NCBI RefSeq assembly: GCF_001540865.1
Contig: NC_033631.1
Location: 3,725,793-3,789,792, forward strand
Origin: Ananas comosus
Taxonomy: Eukaryota; Streptophyta; Magnoliopsida; Poales; Bromeliaceae
Direction of reading: 5' to 3'
DNA length: 64,000 nucleotides
Positions 45,700-57,698 of the stretch are shown here, in pieces. Under the pieces are notes generated by a model that did no database searches, had not been told where the DNA came from, and saw only the letters and a list, made by a program, of their open reading frames with translations. Numbering within the stretch: the stretch's first letter is position 1; each line of letters opens with the position of its first letter. A program made the position numbers and the translations under genes.

Positions 45700-46973
45700 A
45701 GTGGCAAAAACCCGTCCACTCGGTGCCCTCGATGCCTCCGGCTGACGCGATGAAGACAAACGTACAGCCGACATAGCCGGTGGTAACCCCGCCTCCTGTC
45801 TCGGGGCATAAGGAACTGATGCCGAGGTCGGTGCAGATGAACCCCAGCTAGGGCACTCTCGTGACACATGCCGAGGTTGGCCACACTTGAAGCATTTTTT
45901 CTCCCGCTGTGGACATGTCGGTGGTTGATGGTTACTGCCGCAAATAACACAACGGAATGGCCTCCCACTCCTCGACTGCTGTCAGGGGTACCGAGGGGGT
46001 TTCTTAGCATTTGGCCGACCCCGGTGCCACCCGCCGCCCGCTTCTTGCTCTTCTCCTTTGCCTCGGCTGCGGACTAGCACTCCTCGCGTTCGTGGGCATA
46101 GCCATGCTCCGCCCACAAAGCCCGATCAAAGACCTACGCAAAGGTCGTGAGCTTAAGAATTTGCACGGCTCTATTAATCCCCGGCAGCAAGCCTCATAGG
46201 AACCAGTCTGCTCGGTCCCGGTCATCCCTAACAACATCCGGGATGTAGTCAATGAGGTGGAAGAACTCCTGCTCGTAGTATGCCACCGAGCGATCTCCTT
46301 GCCTCAACTTGCGGAATTTCTCTTGCAACTTCCGCTTCACCATGTCGGGGAAGTAATTGGCGAACATTGCCATCCGGAACTCCTTCCACAACATCGGCGG
46401 AAGATCGGCCGATCGATCTCGCCTAACACGCTTCCACCACACTTTCGCCGCCTTCTCAAGGCAATGTGTGGCGAGGTATAACTTGTCCTTCTCCAAGGTG
46501 TTAAGATCCTCGAAAAGTATTTCCATGGAGTCGATCCAGGACTCCACCACTGCCGGTTCCACCACCCCCCCTTCGAAGGTAGGTGGGTTGAACTTCTGGA
46601 ACTGAATGAGAGCTGCCAACGCGCGCTCCCGCTCCGCCTCATCCGTCGGACTATCCGGGTTTGAGGTCCCCGATCCAGCCGGCACCATCGTAACTGGCAC
46701 GGCCACTGCGGCCACACCCTCGGCAGCACTCGGCACCATTGCAGGAGGCGTAGGGTGCACAGCCTCCACGAGCGCCGCCGCCGCCTGCTGCCGCTCCAAG
46801 GCCTCTTGGAGCCTCTGGATTTGCTCATCTTAGCGCTGAACGGATTCTGCCTGGCACTGAACGGATTTCGCCTGCTGCCGCACTACGCCAATAAGCGCGG
46901 CCATCTGCTCCCGAAGCTCCCCGTCGCCACCTGCTCCGGGTTGCACGGGAGCCGCCCTTGACTCCTCGGCCAT
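45700..46973 (-). pseudogene. Gypsy A gag
   Basis: The start ATG is at 46973 (MAEESRAAPVQPG). A TAA interrupts it near 46832, after which LQEALERQQAAAALVEAV continues. The capsid-type retrotransposon Gag domain follows, with FQKFNPPTFEGG, AVVESWIDSMEILFEDL and KEFRMAMFANYFPD. Further left a zinc knuckle CFKCGQPRHVSREC is readable near 45870-45910 in another frame, preceded by a CVICGSNHQPPTC segment. Frameshifts near 46190 and 46010 break the gene. Confidence 0.85.
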
Positions 46974-47337
46974 AGACCTCGTCCGCGGTCAACCACGAGG
47001 CAACTTAGGTCGTCCACGAAGCGATATTGCTTCCTGAAGTAAAGCAATTCACGTTAGTTACTTAGACAATATACTCGATTATACCCAATCTGGCGAAAGC
47101 ATACAAGTGCATTTATTTTCCTTCCAAAGCATCATGTCGTCGGCCGCCGATCACAACTCAAGGAATAGGAAACAAATAACAACTTAAGTTTAGTCCCTAA
47201 CCACATTAGAGACATAATTACATCAACCCAATCCATGCCTTCGCTATAACTTGTTCAACTCATGTTTCCTAGATCCTTAAGGTTTTTCATTCCTAAGGGT
47301 CTCTAAGTCCATCCTAAGCTTTCACTTTTGGCTCTTT

Positions 47338-47352
47338 TACTCTCTGATACCA
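47338..47352 (-). promoter_or_regulatory. Primer-binding site of gypsy A
   Basis: On the minus strand this reads TGGTATCAGAGAGTA, seven bases from the LTR edge at 47360. It matches initiator Met-tRNA. Confidence 0.85.
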
Positions 47353-47359
47353 TCTTATC

Positions 47360-50300
47360 TGTCACGCCCTGAGCTCGATCCTTTTGGTCGATTCGAGAGC
47401 GTCAAATAGACGCCGAACGGATAGAGCCTCCCCCGTCCGCCCAAGGCTCAACAACAGGTACAGATAGAGTATAAAGTTGCATAAGCGGAAGCATACACAA
47501 TGGCTTGCACGATGGCAAGCAACAGCCAATAGTGAAAGAATCTACTAAACATCATACAAGTATTTGATTAAATTTAAATCACATACATGCATTCAACTTT
47601 AATACAACTTTGCATCATTTCTTTTATACATCACAAGTTCTCCAAAATATGATCCTTTTCCATTTAACATAAATAAAGTCTTCTACATCATTCCTTTAAC
47701 ATAATCACAATACTAACATCATCAAAATATAAAAGATGATAATAAGGGGTATGCAACTATGAAAATAAAACATCTCGAGCGGTCTCTACCTAGCCCTTAC
47801 CGCGATCGTCTGCCGGCTCGCTTGGTCCCGGCTCTGTGAAAATAAGGGTGTGAAAACTACAACAAAGTTTCCAGTGGCACTACAACAGAATTAGGTTATA
47901 GGGACACATGTTTGTGACACTTTTGAGTAAGTGTCCCATTTATCCTAAAACTTAAAAAAATATCTACTAATGCCTAAATATAAAGCCCAATCCAACCAAA
48001 AATAAAAGATTACTCTACTCAACTCACCACACCCAGTCCATTTGGCCCGATTACAAATAGAAAAGAAAAAAAAAATCAATTACCATCTTTTCTTCTCTCT
48101 TCACTCAATCCACTGAAATTCTAGACAAAGAGCCTTTCCTGTCATCCTCCTCCGCCACCGCAGCCAACGAGATAGAGTTTCTGCGGTTGCTAAATGCTTA
48201 AATAAGTGTTGGTAAATTAGCAGCACTCTTTTAGCTTATAGCGACACACTTTAACTGTCACTATATACCTAGCGACCGCACATATAGCAACACTTTTTAA
48301 AAGTGTCGGTAATTTTAGCTAGCAACACTTTTTTGACATGTACCTACATTTAAAAGTGTCGCTATAGACCATTTTTGTTGTAATGTGGGTTCGGCAACCA
48401 ACCACGCTGACTATCCCACTAGGTCTAATAAGCTATAATAGAATAGAGGAAAAAAAGTAACCAACTAACAAATGCAATTAATATGCCTGAATAATATACA
48501 ATGCGATGCTCGATATAATGCTCATGATGAATGCAAGATTATAATTTCTTACCCAATCTCTTGGCTAACCTGTAGGTTTCGCCCTCAACAAACTCACCAA
48601 CCCAAAATCCTACTAACCGGGGAGATACCCGTTACAACCCGCTAGGACCGTCCTCTGGAGAGATACCCGCTACAACCCAGTGATGTCAACTCCGGAGCAC
48701 ATCGCCCGAGGGGGAGCTACCACCCTCGATCAAGGACTAAAGGTGAGTACGATCAATCCTACATTGAGGATTCCAAGTTCAATCCATTCATTAACTTTAA
48801 GGAAGACCATACTCAAATGACCCTTAACTCTAAGGTTGAAATGTCATAATATCTCAATCATTCTTTTTTTTGTATTCTTTACCATCACTTGTGTCATATA
48901 CAATACTTTATTCTTGGACTCATACCACACTTGTTTTCTAAGTGTTATGTTTTTGACTCATGCCACGCTTGTTTTCTAGGTTTTCGAGACTCATCAATAT
49001 CACTCACTAGATCTATGTCCATGTGTCACTTTTGTTCACTAACCCTTCTAGGTTCTTGTCACTTGTCATGCACAAATAGGGTTTACAATTCTCACATTCT
49101 TACAAGTATTTCATACGAAATTAAATTCACAATCATGCCATAAAAGCTCACAATTAACCCTACTATGCAACATACTCAATATATACATATGTGTTCAAAC
49201 ATGACACTTTAGACATAAAGGAATTTTCGAGGTCCTTGGAGTGCACCACCCACCTCGAGTGGTCGTGTAGGTGTAGAATATGACGACTTCCGAACTTTAC
49301 GAAAGCCGATTCCGCGTCCTATAACCAAAATAGTGCCATATTAGGCCTTTTGTACATGAACCATACTTAAATATTTTCGTAACGTCGAACGGAGTTGTCC
49401 AACGCGTCGAGGACACCCCCAATTAGATTTCTACGAGGTCAATTCGCCCTCGAAAAATTTTAGGGAAAAAGTCCCAAATTTGAGCCCTAACAATGCCCTA
49501 TAGCAATAGCTCTTAGATTGATCTCATCCCTAAGCAAAAGATAGCTTAGAATCATCTATGAAGCTCTCTAATATCATTTTCAAGCTATTGGAACTATTCC
49601 TAGGGCATCTATTGTGAACCCTAGAAGTTCACCATGTGAGCACCTCAAGAAAATCATGGTTTCATGGTGTTCAAGGCTCCATTACTCTTCTAAAGCCTCT
49701 AAAGAGACCAAAACTCTAAAACCTAAGGTTAAAATCCAAACCCTAGAGCACTACATGCTAAAAACTTACTTTGGCCCAAGTTCTAGCAAGCTCCTTCTTG
49801 TTGGAGAGCTTCTAGAACCACCAAACCTCTAAAATCCACCTTCTCCAAGCTTTTCTCTGCCTTCTCCTTGCCTTGGAGCTTGGGTTCTAGAGAGAGAAAG
49901 AAGGGGGGTGAGTTGGGGAGGTGAAAATGGCTGTGGGAGTGAAGGGTGTAGGGTTATATCATGTTGTAACAATTACAACAAGGCCCTCCCACTTCTATTT
50001 TTCAAATCAGCCCTCACAGGGCATTTTTCGCAGTGAGGGACCAGTCTCCCCGACCCAGAACCTGCCCCTGAGAGCTTCTCCCGTGGACTGCGCATGCTGC
50101 GCGCGATGCAACCGGTCTTCCCTCAATGGAACCGGTCTCTAGGGACCGGTCTCTCCTCGCAGGGATTGGTTCCCGAGAGCTGGTTCTCCAGGACTTAGCC
50201 GATTTCTCAGCCTCTCTCGCTGCCTACGCGTTCGGGGACCGGTCTTTCCCACCAGGGACCGGTCCCTGAGAGCACAAAACCTGCAGTTTGCAGATTTTGA

Positions 50301-50441
50301 TTTCCAAAAGCTCTCGAAGATCCCCAGTAATGCATTTTTTTATTATTTGACGCCTTCGACCTCTCCGAAGTGTACCAACCTCGCACTTTGGTCAATTTGA
50401 CCAAGGTTCGAATTTAATTACCGAGCTTTCGGTATGTTACA
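47360..50441 (-). repeat. 5' LTR of gypsy A, containing a CACTA MITE
   Basis: It runs from TGTCACGCCCTGAGC to CGGTATGTTACA. Without the MITE and its 3-bp TSD it is about 2571 bp, nearly the same as the 3' LTR. ACCGGT cores start at 50111, 50131, 50145, 50238 and 50258. A TATA-like ATGATATAACCC (minus strand) and a TC-rich tract follow in the element's sense around 49960 and 49890. Confidence 0.9.
47878..48385. mobile_element. CACTA (En/Spm)-type MITE, 3-bp TSD TGG
   Basis: The ends are CACTACAACAGAATTAGG and, inverted, CATTACAACAAAAATGG, flanked by TGG at 47875-47877 and 48386-48388. Comparison with other LTR copies (CCCAGTGGGTTCGG) confirms the insertion point and the 3-bp duplication. Subterminal repeats of the TAGCGACAC / GTGTCGCTA type occur at both ends. 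It is 508 bp with no ORF. Confidence 0.92.
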
Positions 50442-50711
50442 GAGATGCCTCAGGAAGAGGGGGAAATTAGATGAGAGAGAGTAATGAAGTAAAAACAAAA
50501 AGTAACGGTGGAGAATGTTAAAGATATGCCTTTATTTTTATTAGTTTGGTCCATGCACCGGATCTATGAAATAAAGGAAAGGATCTCATGAGGCTTTTTA
50601 TTGGGGGATCCTAATTTAATTTGGAATCCTAGGTGGACTAGGATTGGTTTCCATACAAGACTCTATATTCAATGATCACATTGAATTAGAGTAGGATTGA
50701 GCTAATGCATA

Positions 50712-50713
<2 letters not shown>

Positions 50714-50744
<31 letters not shown>
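50714..50744. repeat. (TA)n microsatellite
   Basis: About 15 TA units lie within copia D's LTR. Confidence 0.97.
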
Positions 50745-50747
<3 letters not shown>

Positions 50748-50811
50748 TGTACGAGGACCGTACGGCGTGTGGGTGTGAGAGGCTTAATTAATTAGCATCC
50801 CGGCCTTGTGA

Positions 50812-51400
50812 TATTGGATTTTATTGGGTTATTGGATGTTTTGTGATTTAAAACTTGTTAAGATTTTATTTTTTGATTTTATCTTTATTTTAATCCTTAT
50901 CTTTATCTTTATCCTAATCCTAATCTTTTTCATATAATCTTAGACTTATCTTGTTCTACTCGAATTTAACACGATGGAACAAGATTCTTGCCTTTGATTA
51001 TAAATATGGGGCGAGGTTGCACGAGTTTATGAATAATAATAACCCGAGTATACCTAAACCCTCTCGTCTTTTTCTACTTTCTCGCTATTAATTTTCGCCG
51101 AGTTTTTGTTGTTGGATCTGAAGCTAGTTGGGTCATCTTGCGCCACCTTGGAAGCGTGCCGACGGGGCGGAACGTGGTCGTTGTATCGTTAGGAGTAATT
51201 GCCGGGAAGCCTCGCACGTAGAGGGGCAATTTGGCTTATAGGACAATGCTCTGCACGCCTCGATCCACAGGGCATATCTAAACCTTATCTTTATAATATT
51301 TTTGTTTAATTTTGTTTTGGAATTTTTCTATAGCTGAAATTGAATTTTCGAGTTGTTTTTAAAGAGTATTGTAATAAAAGATCTGAAAGATTTTCCAACA
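50812..51400 (+). repeat. 5' LTR of copia C
   Basis: It is near identical to 55297-55890, with scattered substitutions and a small TA indel near 50935. It contains a probable promoter region around TATAAATATGGGGCGAGG. Confidence 0.92.
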
Positions 51401-51954
51401 ATCTAGAAGCGAAATTTTTTAATTAACTTAATCTTTCTGATCTTTCTGTTTCTTTTATTATTTTTATTATAGTTATTAAAATATTTCTTTTCTACAAATT
51501 AATAAATATTTAGTAAACTGCTTTAACTGTTTTTTTTTTTTTAAATTCAAAAGCTGTTTACCGAATTTGTATAAAACACTTGTTACTATTTCTCGTACAA
51601 CATGAAATTATGCTTCTCCAAAATTAATCAAGCCAGGGCAAACATGCTCCTCGGGCCTCGGCCATGATTTGCAGCGTCCAAATATGTAAGCTTCAATTAA
51701 TGCTTTGGAAACTCAAAACTGCTTTAGAACTTTCTTCCTCTATTAAGATAAAATAGTGGTGAAAGCCGTCACAAACGATGCGAGCGGTGTTTAATTATTT
51801 TTGAGCTTTCAAAGTACGTACTAAATTTTTTTGACTTCTAGCCACTAAATTTTCCTTATATAATCTGTTTATGTTAGTTCATTTAGAATAAATAATGATT
51901 ATCCATTATAATATATATATTAATCATTCACTGTTTAATTACCTAATTCTTAGT

Positions 51955-54747
51955 ACCCTGTCTGACAAATTATATGACATCTACTGTAGTGCTAAGACAG
52001 CTAGAAAACTTTGGACATCCTTAGAAATAAGTATGGTCAAGTTGATCATACCCAGAAGAGATACCAGTCGTCTGATCTGATTTAAATTGGTAGATAGTAA
52101 GTCCATGTCTGACTAGCTTCATGATTTTGAGCATATAGTTGAGCAGCTTAGATCTAGTGGTATAGATCTTGATAAAAGTTTTTTTAGTTGCCGCTCTTAC
52201 AGATATGTTGCCACCCTCTTGATCGAACCATGCAAATGATCTTAACCTTGCACGGAGTCCACCATGTTCCTGACTTTAGGAAGAATTTGATTAGTGGTTC
52301 TCTTTTAGTTCAGCAGGGTTTTAAGTTAGTTTTTAAATGTAATAAGGTAGTTATAACAAAAAGAGTAAATTTTATCGAAAAAGGATTTTTGAGTGATGGT
52401 CTATTTAAATTATCTGTATCTTCTCCTTTTATGAATGTTACTTCTCCTAATATTTGGCATGAAAGATTGAGACATGTGAATTTTAATACTATCAAAAGAT
52501 TGATGTATCTTGATTTGATTCCTAAATCTGATTTACCTTATCATAGATGTGAAATATGTGTGCAAGCTAAGGAGCCTAGGAAACCATTAAAATCTGTGGG
52601 TAGAGATTGCGATCTTTTAGAATTTGTGCATAGTGATGTTTGCGATGGAAGTAGATCTAGTAGAGGTGGAAATAAATATTTTGTGACTTTTATAGATGAT
52701 CATTCAAAATATTATTATGTTTATTTGATCAAATCTAAAGATGAGGTTTTAAGCAGATTCAAGATTTATAAGGCTGAAGTTGAAAATCAATTAGATCAAA
52801 AAATTAAGATTTTGAGGTCTGATCGAGGTGGTGAATATACTTCAAATGAGATGACTGCTTTCTGTCAAGAGTTTGAAATTGTGTATCAAGTGACTGCTCC
52901 TTATACACCTCAATCTAATGGAGTTGCTGAACGTAAGAATAGAACTTTGATGGATATGGTGAATTCGATGATTATTAGTTCAGGCGCACCTGAGAACTTG
53001 TTGGGAGAAGCTTTGATTTCTGCATATGTGATTTTGTATAGTCAAGAATTCTAATGTGTCTCCCTATGAACTTTGGAAAGGTAGGAAGCCTAATCTCAAT
53101 TATTTTAAAGTATGCGGGTGCCTACCTAAAGTGAAGACACCTGAGAATAAGAAGAGAAAGATTGGACCTAAAACCGTGGATACAGTTTTTGTGGGTTATG
53201 CACAAGATAGCAATGCAAATAGGTTTCTGGTGGTGAATTCTGAAATTAGTGAGATTTCTTACAACACTATTATTGAATCTGGAGATGCAGTTTATTCTAC
53301 AGAATCATACTTGGGAGTTGACTGATTTATCTTTAGGATGTTAGCCTATAGGTTGTAAATGGATTTTTAAGAAGAAGTTGAGACCCGATAAATCCGTAGA
53401 TAAGTATAATGCTATATTAGTGGCACAAGGATTTGTACAGAAGCCTGAGGTAGATTATTTTGATGTTTATACTCTTGTTGTTAGGATTACTTCTATCAGA
53501 GTGTTGATTGCCTTGACCTCTATCCATAATTTAATTTGATCAAATGGATATTTAGATAGCATTTCTGAATGGTGATTTGGATGAAGAGATTTATATGAAG
53601 CAACCTGAAGATTTTATAGTTTCTGGGCGTGAGAATAAAGTGTGCAAGTTGAATTGATCATTATATGGACTTAAGTAAGCTCCTAAGCAATGGCATTTGA
53701 AACTTGATTCTTTGGTTGTATCGAATGGTTTTCATGTGAACATGTCTGATGAATGTGTGTATTCGAAGGAGTATGATGGATAGATAGTAATACTTATATG
53801 TTGATGATATCTTGATTTTTGGTGCTAATATGAATGTGATATATGATGTGAATAAATTATTAAATAAAAATTTTGATATGAAAGATCTTGGGCAAGCAGA
53901 TGTAATTCTCAATATGAAGATCATTAGAAAATCGAAAGAAATTATTATGAGCCAATCCTACTACAGTGAACAGTTATTGAAAAAGTTTGGATACTTTGAT
54001 ATTAAACCTGTAGTGACACTTTATGAATCTAGTGTGCATCTTAAAAAGAATAGAGGAGATGCAATTGGACAAAATAGATATTCACAGATCATTGGATCCT
54101 TAGGATATTTGGTTGATTACACTAGACCTGATTTGGCTTATGTTGTGAACTGATTGAGGAGATATACCCATAATCCAAATAGAGAGTATTGAAATGCCTT
54201 AGAAAGAGTTTTGAGATATCTGAAGGGGGCTGTTTCTTATGAATTATATTATACTGATTTTCCTGCAGTATTGGAAGTATATAGTGATGCTAATTGGATT
54301 AGTGATACTGCTGATATAAAGTCGACTGCTGAATTTATTTTTCTTCTAGAAGGAGCAGCTGTTTCTTGAAAATCAACTAAACAATCTTTAATTGCTAGAA
54401 GTACTATGGAATCTGAACTCATAGTCTTGGATACAACTGTAGCAGAAGCTACGTGGATTAGAGTGTTTCTTTATGATTTATCACTTATGGAGCGACCTTT
54501 AGCACTCAAATATATTCATTGTAACTGTAGTTCTGCGATAGATAAGTGTGCCCAAGAGAATGTGGAGACGAAGATGAATAAATTCATGAAAGTGAGACAT
54601 AAGTTCATTTGGCAAAATTTGAAGGAAATTGTGATTGGATTGGAATTTGTGAAATTTACAAAGAATCTGGCCGATCAGCTTACGAAGAGATTATCTAGGA
54701 TAGTGATCCTAGAATCGTCAAGGGGGATGGGGCTTAGCTCACAATAG
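51955..54747 (+). pseudogene. Copia C gag remnant and pol
   Basis: A short Gag piece (TARKLWTSLEI, DFEHIVEQLRSSG) passes directly into the pre-integrase region (52188 on), so the knuckle and most of the protease are lost. Integrase retains WHERLRHVNFNTI, CEICVQAK, FVHSDVCDG, RSDRGGEY and NGVAERKNR (52188-53054). A frameshift separates SPYELWKGRKPNLNYF (53056-53325). RT is broken by several stops between 53326 and 53790, but the codons for YVDD can still be read at 53797-53808. RNase H residues (MESELIVLDTTVAEATWI, MKVRHKFIWQNLKE) end at 54747. It is inactive. Confidence 0.9.
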
Positions 54748-54750
54748 AAG

Positions 54751-55296
54751 TTATCGATGATGGCAATCCAACCTGTTGCAGGTTCAATGGGTAGAAACAA
54801 GTCGAACAGGTAGCTGTGAGGAGCACTGTTTTTATATCCTCATCCCTATGGCGACAGTGCTCATATCTGCTAGTGGATAGGAAGGGCGTTGGCTCTGAAT
54901 GGCTCCAAGACCTATAAGGCAGGGTGTGACCTTGCAGATTCCCTTTGAGAACCTACTATATGTGTGGAGTCGTGAGGCCGCGGCTATGGGAAGAGGGCGA
55001 TTCCCTAAAACACACAAGAGGCGATACTAGTGCATGGCCATAATAGCGCTCACCCGCTTAGAACCTAAATGGTTGTATCATGTGCGGTTTATGGAAATCC
55101 GATTCATCGGCCTTGGTTCAAGGCATAGTCCACCATTGTGCCCTCGGATGTACATTGACAAGCGCTAAGTGAAGGTTCAAACCCGAAAGGTAACTTTACC
55201 GAATATATGGTATAAAAGATCCAGCATTCTTTTGAATTATTTTAAATTTCAGTTTATTTGCTTTCTTTATTTCTAGTTTTAAATTATGTGGGGGAC
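54751..55296 (+). other. Copia C noncoding segment between pol and 3' LTR
   Basis: About 550 bp without an ORF, ending in the polypurine tract. Nothing else was recognised. Confidence 0.7.
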
Positions 55297-55890
55297 TATT
55301 GGATTTTATTGGGTTATTGGATGTTTTGTGATTTAAAACTTGTTAAGATTTTATTTTTCGATTTTATCTTTATTTTAATACTTATCGTTATCTTTATCCT
55401 AATCCTAATCTTTTTCATATATATAATCTTAGACTTATCTTGTTTTACTCGAATTTAACGCGATGGAACAAAATTCTCGCCTTTGATTATAAATATGGGG
55501 CGAGGTTGCACGAGTTTATGAATAATAATAACCGAAGCATACCTAAACCCTCTCGTCTTTTTCTACTTTCTCGCTATTAATTTTCCCCGAGTTTTTGGTG
55601 CTGGATCTGAAGCTGGTTGGGTTCATCTTGCGCCACCTTGGAAGCGTGCTGACGGGGTGGAACGTGGTCGTTGTATCGCTAGGAGTAATTGCCGGGAAGC
55701 CTCGCACGTAGAAGGGTAATTTCGCTTCTAGGATAGTGCTCTACACGCCTCGATCCACAGGCCATATCTAAACCTTATCTTTATAATATTTTTGTTTAAT
55801 TTTGTTTCAGAATTTTTCTATAGCTGAAATTGAATTTTTGATTTGTTTTTAAAGAGTATTGTGATAAAAGATCTGAAAGATTTTCCAACA
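55297..55890 (+). repeat. 3' LTR of copia C
   Basis: It has the same termini as the 5' LTR, TATTGG and CCAACA, and directly follows the purine tract. Confidence 0.92.
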
Positions 55891-56464
55891 TGTGAATCGT
55901 ACGGTTCTTGGAGGGTGTATGAAGCTTAATTAATTAGTTACGATGAGGCTAATTAATTAAGGTGGCCGGTTTCGTGGCCGGTTTCTTTTGAAGCCGTACT
56001 GCAGCAAGAGAAGAGAGGCAGCACGCTGCGACGGATTGAAGTCGGTGGCAGAGCGGCAGTTCTCGACCAAATTGCCTAAGCAGTTCGGATTCTTCAAATC
56101 AACGGCATAAAAGATTTTGGTCAGAGTTTTCTATACTTATCTAATTTGGTTTTCTCAGTTTTACGAAAAAAAATTTCGGTATTTTTTTGGAGTTTTTGTT
56201 GGAACAAGAGAAAGGTGGGTTTTACCATAAAGTTCTTGATTTTTTATTTGGAGAAGATATAAGGTGTAAGCTTGTATTTTTGTTTCTTCATATAGTAGAA
56301 TATATCTCTCTCGCTCTCCCCGTAGACGTAGGCAGTTGTCAAATCACGTAAAACTTAATTTCTTCTTTCTGCATTCATTTTTTTTTACCGTTCATTCGAT
56401 TTTTTTTATTTTTTCGTACATCTTTGTTGGTAGCGCATGACGGATGATCCATCCAGTTTCCAAT

Positions 56465-56825
56465 ATCCTCAAATTTAGAATAGTTGTTAAATTGAGCTGT
56501 AAGATTTTGGTTAAAATAAACTAGCTAATAGATAAAGTTAGTTATAGTTAATAAAGTAAAAATCATATAAGCTAAACAAAATTGTTAAATAAATGATCAA
56601 TTTTGATAGTGCTAGTAAAATATGATGTCTCTTTTATCTATTTTTTGAGTTCAAACTAGATACATGGAGTTTGAAATATGGCACAATATGACTTATCAAC
56701 TTGGTCTAGTTACACCCTAATTCGCCGGTTATCCCAATTTCTATGACCTATTTTAAATAATGGAGAAATACAAGAAGGTAATTGACTTAATTTTTAATAA
56801 AAATGGTAAATGAGATATAGCCTTA
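56465..56825. other. AT-rich intergenic sequence
   Basis: No ORF, RNA gene or repeat boundary was recognised between the copia D LTR and the next MITE. Confidence 0.6.
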
Positions 56826-57515
56826 GGGCGTGTTTGGTTCGCTTCTTTTTTACTATGGAATCGGAATGGGAATGAGTGAATCCGTTTGTAGGTGTTTGGT
56901 ACGTGGGAGTCCCATTCCGATTCCGATTCCTGAGTGGAATGGGAATCGCTCAATCATCCTTTTTTTCAATCCGGCATAGAAGGCGGGATTGGAAGTTGAA
57001 TCCGGACGGAATGGATATTTATTCGGATTAAATTTATTTTTTAAACTTTTTTAATTAAAATATGAGTTAAAATTTAAAAATTAAATAAATAATTTTAAAT
57101 TTTAATTTGAACTTAAATTAAAAATTAAAATTTAATCAAGTATTTCGAATCTAACTTATGAATTTGAATTTAAATTAAATTTTAATTTATATAAAGTTCA
57201 TTCAAATTTTATTTCAAAAAAAAAATAGATTTAAAAATTTGACATTATTTCAAAATTTTGATGTAACTTTTTAATATTTAATATTTAATTTGAATTTAAA
57301 TTAATATATTATAAAGATAATGTTAGTATATTAATTTGATTATGTTTTTATATCCATCTGAATCAAAACACCGACAATGAGAATGATTTATTCCGATTCC
57401 GATTCAGGTGATGAATCAAACAGAATTAGGTAATGAGTCATTCCGATTCCGATTCCGATTCTAGCTTATTTTGATTCCAATTATGATTCCGACTCCGACT
57501 TCGAACCAAACACGC
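56826..57515. mobile_element. Harbinger/Tourist-like MITE 1
   Basis: The inverted ends are GGGCGTGTTTGGTTCG and, inverted, GCGTGTTTGGTTCG. The flanks are TTA on the left and TAA on the right, so the target duplication is uncertain. Subterminal GATTCC/GGAATC hexamer repeats (ATTCCG units) occur at both ends, and the interior is very AT-rich. It resembles MITE 3 at 61993 in its ends and hexamers. Confidence 0.75.
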
Positions 57516-57698
57516 TAAAGTGTAAGGCGACCTTTGTAATTAAGCCTAACAATTAAGCCTTTGGGAAGTCCTTAATTAATTATTAGTTTGATTAGTTGTT
57601 TACTTTTGCCATTAATTCTAATCAAATCACAAATTTTCCAGTATCACTACAAACATTAATTGTTGTCCATAAAAGCAAAAAGTTGGTCCCTCCATTTA

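Larger units (their letters stand above)
18656..50441 (-). mobile_element. Ty3/gypsy chromovirus A, full span including nested insertions
   Basis: On the + strand both LTRs begin TGTCACGCCC (18656, 47360) and end TATGTTACA (32037, 50441). After removing nested insertions they measure about 2577 and 2571 bp. GAGA flanks both sides (18652-18655 and 50442-50445), a 4-bp match. A 5-bp GAGAT repeat is possible if the first T of the left LTR belongs to the target. The internal region runs from a primer-binding site at 47338-47352 leftward through gag and pol to a purine tract next to 32037. It hosts copia E, gypsy B and a CACTA MITE. Confidence 0.92.
50812..55890 (+). mobile_element. Copia C, flanked by TSD TGTGA
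   Basis: The LTRs are 50812-51400 (589 bp) and 55297-55890 (594 bp), both running from TATTGGATTTTATTGG to TTTTCCAACA. TGTGA lies at 50807-50811 and 55891-55895. The terminal dinucleotides are TA...CA in both LTRs instead of TG...CA. A purine tract GTGGGGGAC precedes the 3' LTR. The primer-binding site after 51400 is degenerate (ATCTAGAAGC). Gag is largely deleted. Confidence 0.92.
50442..56464 (+). mobile_element. Copia D 3' part: internal end and 3' LTR split by copia C
   Basis: After 75 bp of internal sequence ending in the purine-rich GGTGGAGAA, the LTR starts TGTTAAAGATATGCC at 50517. It runs to 50811, resumes at 55896 and ends near 56464. Its last 120 bp match 17241-17356. The last bases read CCAAT rather than CCAACA. 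A TA microsatellite lies at 50714-50744. Confidence 0.8.
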
